From Chondrocystis sp. NIES-4102 (GTDB lineage: Bacteria; Cyanobacteriota; Cyanobacteriia; Cyanobacteriales; Xenococcaceae), in the NCBI GenBank assembly GCA_002368355.1, contig AP018281.1, forward strand, positions 4,340,001 through 4,404,000: a stretch of 64,000 nt of DNA, read 5' to 3'. Of this stretch, positions 15,801 through 24,800 are shown in pieces (the stretch's first letter is position 1; each line of letters begins with the position of its first letter). Under the pieces are notes generated by a model. It saw only the letters and a list, made by a program, of their open reading frames with translations, searched no databases and had not been told where the DNA came from. The position numbers and the translations under genes are program-made.

Positions 15801-18800
15801 AATTTACCATAGGCAGGACTATCAAGATCGGCAGTTAAATTACTACTAAATTCCTCATTTTCCCCAGGAGTTTGATCCACAAACCAACCTCGGTTGGCTG
15901 CGGTTTGATCGAGATAAATAATACCGTCTTTAGTTTCCCCTAAAGCTTCGCCAGGGAGATCGACCACGGAGATAATCACATCATTAAGATCAATTGGACT
16001 AGCAGATGCTAGGGGTGAATCTTGCCAACGGGCGATCGCTTCTTCCGCCACTGGGTCTAATTGTTGATAATCAAGCGCAGTAGGATTGTTTTCTAGGGTG
16101 GGTGTATCTTCCGCAACTAATAGCACCCCGTCCCCTGTAGAGAGGAAATCATTAACAGCAAAAGGAGTGTCAGCGATCTCAATATCTATCCCTGCTGCAG
16201 TCTGAATTTGTCCTGCATTTGCCGACACTTTCTCTACATCATAAGCAACAAGTTTATCCCCATCGACTTCAAATTCCATGCGATCATCTTGATTAGAAAT
16301 GGTCTTGATATCTATGTCTTCTTCTATTCCAGTAAAGTCTAAAACATCATCACCCTTGCCACCTAAGATAATATCGTTACCGCCAACGTTATCATCGTTA
16401 ACAACAAATGTATTAGCTTTGTGATCACCTATTAATATGTCATCTCCTTGACCACCACCAATCTTTTCAATTTTGCTGAATGTTGTGGTAAGCAAATCTT
16501 GAACAGCAATCTTATCAACTTCACCTGTGTTATTAAAGGTAATTTTCCATTGATTATCTTCAGCACCGTTAGTAACTGTTACTCCGCCAGCCTCTTCTAT
16601 AGTTTTAAGCTTGTTGAGAGCAGTACTAATGTCTGATGCAGTGGCATTATAGTCAATGGTTTCGGTGGGCAGATCTTTAAAAGATAGTTGAAACCCTGCG
16701 CCTGTGGACTGAGTAGATAAGGTTTGGATTTGCTTTTGTGACGAAGATCCTGCAGTTTCTACAGTTATCTCACTACCAGAGGGAAACTCAATTACTGCAA
16801 GAGCTTTTTCAACTGCTGATTTTGCGGATACATCTATAACAACAATTTCATCAACGTTGTTTTGATTGTTAAAGGTAATCTTCCATTCACTCTCATCAGG
16901 ATTTTGGGTAACTGTGACTCCACCGACTGCTTTTATTGTGCTAAGAGCATTGAGAGCAGTATTAATTTCTGCTGCGGTTGCACTATATTTAAGTAGAGGT
17001 GTTTGTTTATCTTTATCTTTAAAATATAGTTTAAATCCTTCTCCCAGTGGCTGAGGAGATAAAATCTGAATTTCTTTTACTGAAGAAGACCCTGAAGTGT
17101 CTGTAGTTATATCACTACCAGATAGAAGGTCATGTATTGAAATTGCATCTTCGACAATAAGATTGATATTGGCAAGGGAATAAATATCTCCTATTTTATT
17201 AAAGATAATCTTCCATTCACTCTCATCAGGATTTTGGGTAACTGTGACTCCACCGACTGCTTGTATTGTGCTAAGAGCATTGAGAGCGGTACTAACTTGT
17301 GCTGCGGTTGCACTGGGTTTAAGTAAATCGGTTTGTTTGTCATTGAAAGATAGTTGAAATCCTTCTCCTGTTTCTTTGGTAGATAGATTCTGAACTTTTT
17401 TAATTTGCGTACCAATGGTTTCAAACGTACTAGCTATTTCACTACCAGGATATGTGATCAACCAATCTTCAGTAGTAATTTGCTGTGAATTTGCAGGCTC
17501 ATTAAAGGTAATTTTCCAATTATGATCTTCTCCCTCATCAACCTTGACACCACCAACTGCTTGTATTTTACTAAGAGCATTAAGAGCGGTACTAACTTCT
17601 ACTGCGGTTGCACTATGTTTAAGTAAATTTGTTTGTTCCCCGTCGAAGGATAATTTAAATACTCCTGCAACTGCGTCATTAGATATATTCTGTACTTCCT
17701 TAATTGGTGCGATGCCAGTTGTCTCGGTAGAAATAGCGATGCTAGCATTAGTTAAATTAGTTTGATCGACAGTAATTTCAGTAACATCTTGGGGAGTCTT
17801 AAAACTAATCTGCCATTGATTATCAACTGCTTCAACAGTTACACCACCCACCGCTTGTATAGTTGTTAGTGCATTTAAAGCTGTGGTGAGATCTTCTGGG
17901 GTAACATCAAGAGCGATCGCATTGGTGGTTTCATTCTTAAAAGATAGGGTAAATGTCCCATCACTATCTGGAGTATTTGTAACATTGATGATTTGTACTT
18001 CTTGGACTGGACTATCCCCTTCTGTTTCCGTCTCAACCTCACTAACAGCACCGCTAATGTTTTGCCATGCTTTCCCTTGATTTAGATTAATTAAAACAGG
18101 GTCTTCAGTGCCACCATACGTAACAGTGTCGCCTTCCTCATCATCCTTACCATCGACACTATCACTACCACCCTGACCTAGAACAAAGGTATCATCACCC
18201 CCAGCACCAGTTAAATTATCTGCGATGGGACTACCGATAACTTGACTGACATCGGCAACGGCAAAATTCTTGAAGAAATTTAAAGGTGTTTCTACGCCAC
18301 CTAAATCGAAGAAACCATGAATGAGATCTAAAGCTTCAAAATCACTTCCTCTATCAAATCCATCGGCATTACCAAACTGATATCCAATGGCTGGAAAGCT
18401 CCAGATATAAGGAATACGCCATTCAGGAATGATATCTAAATTATACCCTGCGCCAAAATCTACATCGACGCTTTCATCTCCATCTTCACCTTCTTGTCCT
18501 GTATACTCAGAATAATCTAAAACTAGTTCACCACCAGCACCCGCAGCGACTGTTCCTAATTGAGCATCACCCATAAGATGAATGGTGGTTGTCCCACCAC
18601 TACCTACAATATCTTCAATACCAGTAGCATAAGCGACACTGTAACCTTTAATCTCACTACCCAAGACTTTATCTACCAAGCCATCTAATAAAGGATTACT
18701 TACCACCGCCTTAATAGTATTAAACCCTTCAACGCCAGGTACAGAACTAACTGTAATATCTAAATCCCCTTCAACATCGGAAAAATCGAGGGTATCGCCA

Positions 18801-21800
18801 CCGAATATACCCAAAGGATCAGGAACTTCACCAATTCCAGCAACTCCCCATAAACCAGACAGTTTATAGGTATCACCCCCAGTCATACCAGCTAGTCCAT
18901 GTGCGCCTAACGCTCCAAATGCGCCGTCAAAAATAGCTGCCCCAGCTTCCTTATATTCGCGATCGCTAAGTGATCTAATTACACTGTCTGCAACTCCATA
19001 AATATCTCCACCTGCAATAGTAAATTCATTTCCTCCCCACCCTTGAATCAAACCACTTAAGAAAGTCCAAGAGGTATCTTTGAGTTCTTCACCAGTGGTG
19101 GGAAGTGAAGTAGGAATCATATCACTACCTATAACCGCACTTAATCCCATCCCTGTTTGAAGATTATCTATATTCTCAAACTGACCAGATTTTAAACCTG
19201 GGATGAAATTGAGTTTTTCGCCCGAATTGGCAAAATTCTGTAATTTATCAGAAATACCAGGATATTTAGAAGCAATCTTACTTCCTGTCTTACCAAGAAT
19301 CTGAACTAATGTTGATAAGGTATTATCTTCTAATGCAGCGAAATTAAGTAAACTAGTAGGTTCAGATAGGGATGCACCGCTAATATCAATAGTATTAGTA
19401 ACATTAAGTTCTGGGATTAAATCTAAGCTTAAAACTGAATCAACCCGTTCAGCTATACCTGTTAAACTAAAGTCGTCTAGTATAAGATCTGTTACTCCAA
19501 CTCTTCGTCCTTCCCCACCAATCAATTTACCTTTATATTCATTACCCCACTCTTGCACACTTGCATCCATACTGTAGGTATTTTCATTCCTACCACCGTA
19601 AATAGTAGTGTTTTCGCCTACATTGGTAATGACAATGGTGTTAAAATCAATAGTGGTAAATTCTGGGCCATAAAGGGGAATACCTATAGGTTGAGAACGC
19701 TTAATTGTCAGTTGAGTACTACCGTCATTATCCTCAAATTCAAATTCTAAAGCTTCAGTGACCGCTCTAAAATCGAGAACCAATTCGTGATCCTCGAACA
19801 TTTTACTGGTATCAATTGTTAATTCTCGATCGCTATTTTGTAATGCTAAGGGAACATCACCACCAAAAAAGCTAAGTAGTTTTCCTTTCCAACCTTCACT
19901 CTCGTCATGACCCCAGTTATCACCAAATAAGAAGGTATTATCTGCATTGGCTGCGGTAATTGTTTCTATGTTTTTGAGGCTATCTTCACCGACTACCACT
20001 GAGTTAGATAGTTTATTGTTACCAACTAAAGGAGCAAAAGCCCTGATGCTGGTTGGATTTATAAAGACTTGATTTGTAACTGTGGTTGTATTGTTGGGAT
20101 TATGATTGACTTTGAATTGAATTACTTTTGAGAGTGGATCTAATATATCTGCTATCTTTAAGGTTGCTTCTACATAGGCTTTATCGGGTTGCCCTGCTGT
20201 GCTAAAAGTTCCTATACTCTTTAAAGCTGTATTTAAATCTGTAATAAAGTTATCAAGGGAGTTATTATCATTGGTGCTTTGAGCAGTAACTTTAACTAGG
20301 TATTCTTGCTCACCATTACCATCACCCTTATCAATTAGCAGTGCAAATTCTAAATCTTCTTTTAACTTACCATCGGTGGCAAACTGAGTGTTACCAATTA
20401 TTCCTTTGATGGGATGCGCGCCTTCTAAAATAGCATCTGCTTTGGAAGTATTCCCCGTAGTCAGCACTTTTTCGCCTTCAGCAGCTTGACCTGGAGTAAA
20501 ACCTAATAAACCTTGTAAACGTACACTACCAGAAGATAAAGTCCATCCTTTGAGATCTGCTTGGGGGGTTTCTAGATAATTGTCAACAGTTTTTCCTTCG
20601 GTTTTAGTGGCAATATCGATCGCTGCTGAATTTAAATTAGTTGTATCTTTGGAGATTTTCGCTACATCACCTGGTTTATTAAAGGTAATATCCCAACCAC
20701 CCATATTTTGTGTGACAGTCACACCACCAATGGCTTTGATCTTAGCAAGGTTATTTAAAGCGGTAGATATTTCCTCTAAAGTAGGATTAATTTTAATATT
20801 CTCAGTTTTTTCGCCATCGAACTCTAACTTAAATGTACCCGAACCCAGACCTTGTGGATTATAAATACTAAAGCTTTGAACTTCTTGTACTTCTATAAAA
20901 GTTCCTGCAACCAAAGCACCATCACTGAGGATATGGGTAACTTTTTGGTCAACTCCCGAAAAATCTACGCGATCGCTCCCTCCTTTATTTTCCCCTGTAA
21001 TTAAATCCTGTCCCCAGTTATCGGCAAAGATATATGTATCGTTGTTATCTCCCCCAATAAGGCGATCGCGTCCTGTTTCCCCAACTAAAATATCATCTCC
21101 CGTTGCACCCTCTATTACATCGTTACCTTCTCCTCCCCAAAGGATATCGTTATTCTCTCCTCCCGTAACTGTATCGTTGTTATCTCCCCCAATAAGGCGA
21201 TCGTCCCCTGTATTTCCTTCTAGTTGATCGTCTCCTTTATTTCCTTCAATTAAGTCGTTACCCTCATCGCCAGCTAGTGTGTCTTTTCCTTTTCCTCCCT
21301 GTAGATGATCATCTCCTGCTTTACCTGAAATGTTGAGATCTTTAGTAACTCCTGAAGCGAAGATACGATCATTTTTAGTTGTTGCTGTTACTTCACTGAT
21401 GTTAGGAGTTGAGATTGTTGGTACATTATTAATTGTTAAATTGGGTTCGGTAACTGTAAGTTGGAATGATTGGTTTATTTCTTCAGTCGGTTTGATTTCA
21501 ATTATCCAAAATGGCTGATAACTAGAAGTATCATCTAGCTTGACTTGTACATTTCCTGCGCCAATATTACTTAAGGCTTCAAGTTTTTCTATGATCTGCT
21601 GTGGAACATCTTGTGTAACATCGATCGCCTCAGTCTCTTCACCGCCAAATTTTAGTTTAAATGTACCTGAATTAGCGTTATTAGTCCAAAGACGAACTTG
21701 TTTGATTTCTGATATTTCTTCAGTAGTTATAGGTTTAGTTAACTTATTAGCAGAATCTGTTGTCAGTTGATCTACTGTAATAGGATTACTTGCAAGTTTA

Positions 21801-24800
21801 ATTACCCAAGGATCGCTAATAGTTCCTGTACCACTAACTGTATCAACCTTAATTCTGCCTGTATTTGTTTTAAATGGTTCTAACGCTTCTAGTGCTGTCT
21901 TAATATCTGTAGCAGTGGCATTATAAGCTAATTCACCAGTTGTAAAATTACCATACTTAAGGGTAAAGCTTTCTTGATTAATACCGTTGTAGGTAATATT
22001 CTGAGTTTGATTATTACTAGCACCTGCGATCGCAAGTTTAGAACCTTCTAGCAGATTAATGGGTTTGGGTGCAAACTTAACTAACCAAGGATTCGTATCT
22101 GTTCCCTTCCCTACAACTTCAACAGCTATATTTCCAGTAGTATTAAAGGGTTCTAGTGCTTCTAATGCTTGCTTAACTTCCTTAGCAGTGGCATTATATT
22201 TTAAATCTGCGGTGGCTAACTCGTTATATTTAAGTTTGAATGTTCCGCCAGTTGCACCATTATGATGGATCTTTTGTTCTTTATTAGCGGTATTGACTGT
22301 AGGCGTCACCTCAATATCTACCCCAGAAGTACCTTGAATGGTAAATTTATTGATTTTATCAGCATCGTGAAAATCAATTACCCAAGGGTTGGCGGTTGTT
22401 CCCTCACCATTTACGGTAACATCATCAATATTATTGAGGTTTTCTAATGCTGTGGTAATTTCTGCTGCTGTAGCGTTAGGATTAAGTGTTGTGGTTACTT
22501 GATCGTTAAGATTAATAGTAAATTCACTATCTGGAGTATCTCTAACAATTTGATAGCGAACTTCTTCTCTTGTATTAAGCGCAAGGGGTTTACTTAAGCT
22601 ACTTTGAGATTGTAGAAGTTTAATATTAGCAGTATCTTTAAAATCAATTTTCCAAGGATCGGCATTACTACCTTTACCACTAACAGCTATATTATTACTA
22701 ATTCCTTTATCTAAGGCAATCAAGGCATTTTTAAGATCATTAGCAGTAGCCTTATAATTTATTGCTGGAGTAGATTTTCCATCATAAGTTAATTGGAAAG
22801 TACCTTTAGTTGCACCATTATGAGAAACTTTTTGAATTTTGTTATCTGTTGAAGGGTCTATAGTAATATTTACACCAGATCTGCCCTCTACAGTAAATTT
22901 CTCGATCGCATCTAGATCTTTAAATTCTATAAACCAAGGATCTGCTGTCGTTCCTGTACCTGTTACTATTATATGTTCATCTGCGATCGCTGGAGTATAG
23001 GTTGAAAACTTGGCACGAACCTTATCAATAAATGATTTACTATTTTTTATCGCATTTTTAATATCTTGGCTGGTTGCAGTTTGTGGAATGGCTTCTGTCT
23101 TTCTACCATCTAAAACCAGTTTAAATGGATCATCTGTACTTAGATCCCTAACAAGTCGATACTTTTGAGAATCTGGCAGATCTATCCCTTGTTGCAGGAG
23201 AGAAACACCAGCACTTATATTATCTGTGCCTAAATTATAATTTAACGCTAGTTCACTTCCAACATAATTAAAACTATTAACTGCAGTAGTGTTGTTATTC
23301 TTAATTTCGCCAGGAAGTTTAGCATCTTTTTCAAATTCGTAGGTATTAGTTTTTTTGCCACCTAAAATATCTAAATAGCCTGGTTCAGAAGTATTATTAG
23401 AATTTTTACGGGCTGCAACTATACGAAGTACTGCTGTATCGTAGAACTCGTTAGTGAAAGTGTTTTTTATGTAAACTTCAACAATATCTTGTGTGGTGGT
23501 GGAAGAAATTTTAAATTTTAAATCAAGATCTATAGTAGAAAAATCTAGTTTTCCTTTACCAGAGATATCACTGTTAATTTCAATATTAAAGGTATCCGAA
23601 TAGTTGTTTTCCCAATCATCATCAGAATTAGAATTACTTCTAATAGCTGTTAACCAAGCCTGATCAAAAGCAAAATAACTTAATTCTCTGCTGCCAATAA
23701 TCCTTTCAATATTGTTAATATTTTCTATTTTATTAGCAATATTAGCTAAATCTTGTCCTTGTGTAACTTCTGAGGTTGTACCTGTAAAAACATTAATTCC
23801 TGTAGCTTTAAAATCAAATCTTAAGGGGATAGTTCTAGTACTAAAAGATAAAGTATCAGTACCTTCATTAGAACTTTCTTGAATTTCAGTTATACCCCAA
23901 TTATCAGATCTAACAGAATAGCGATCATTCCCAGCACCACCTTTTATAGTATCGTTAGTGGGGGAGAGATTATAGAGAATATCATCCCCGTCGCCTCCTT
24001 CTAGAGTATCATTTCCTACTCTGGCTACCAGGGTGTCATTACCCTTACCACCTTGTAATAAATCATTATTGCTTCCACCCTCAAGACTATCATTACCATC
24101 ATTACCTAAAATAGTAATTCCTAGATTGTTAGAAGAAGAACCCAAATATATACTATCATCCTTAGTTCCACCTTGAATTTGCAGTGAGGAAGTATTAGAG
24201 GTTTGATAGCGAATTTTTCCTGCTATACCTTCAGCTTTATATTCATACCAACCACTTGTAGGATTAGAGAGTGAATTGACCGAAGCTACGCGGTTTTGGT
24301 AGATAATAGAACTATTGCCACCCTTAATAGTTAAATCACCTGCAATTTGCCCTTTTTCGGTAATAATATACTTAGCTTGCTCAGAAGTCCCTTCAATATT
24401 ACCAATATTAGCAAGCTGGATCTTATGGGTTGTCGAGTTATTAGTAAATTCGATCTCAATTCCATCTACCTTATCGGGTTTTGAAGTTTGAATTTTAGCG
24501 ATCGCAACTTTTAAATCCTCAACTCCTGTACCCAGAGATGATAGTTCTACAGTTGTTTTTAATCCCGATCCTTCAATGAGATAATTGGAAACATTTAATA
24601 CCTTATCTGGTTCGGCAGTTCTATATATCCTAAGACTTCCATCATTGTGAGGTACAATCACGATGTTACCTAATTTCTCTGAAAGTTTTAAGATATTTGT
24701 TTGCCCTACTTGTCCTGTTACAGTATGATTGGCAGAATTATAAAGACTATTCCACCCTGTCAAATCTTGAATATCTTTAATATCTTTGGTATCTAAAAGT

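Noticed and set aside
4855-17424. Minus-strand ORFs in another frame within the giant gene (4855-5040, 8311-8505, 17191-17424)
   Set aside because: The real frame is open across each of them and gives clear domain sequence; these are overlapping noise.
864-22447. Many plus-strand ORFs of 60-120 codons, for example 5577-5939 and 7167-7490
   Set aside because: They lie opposite the giant gene, carry no recognisable motifs and their composition mirrors its repeats; they are shadow frames.
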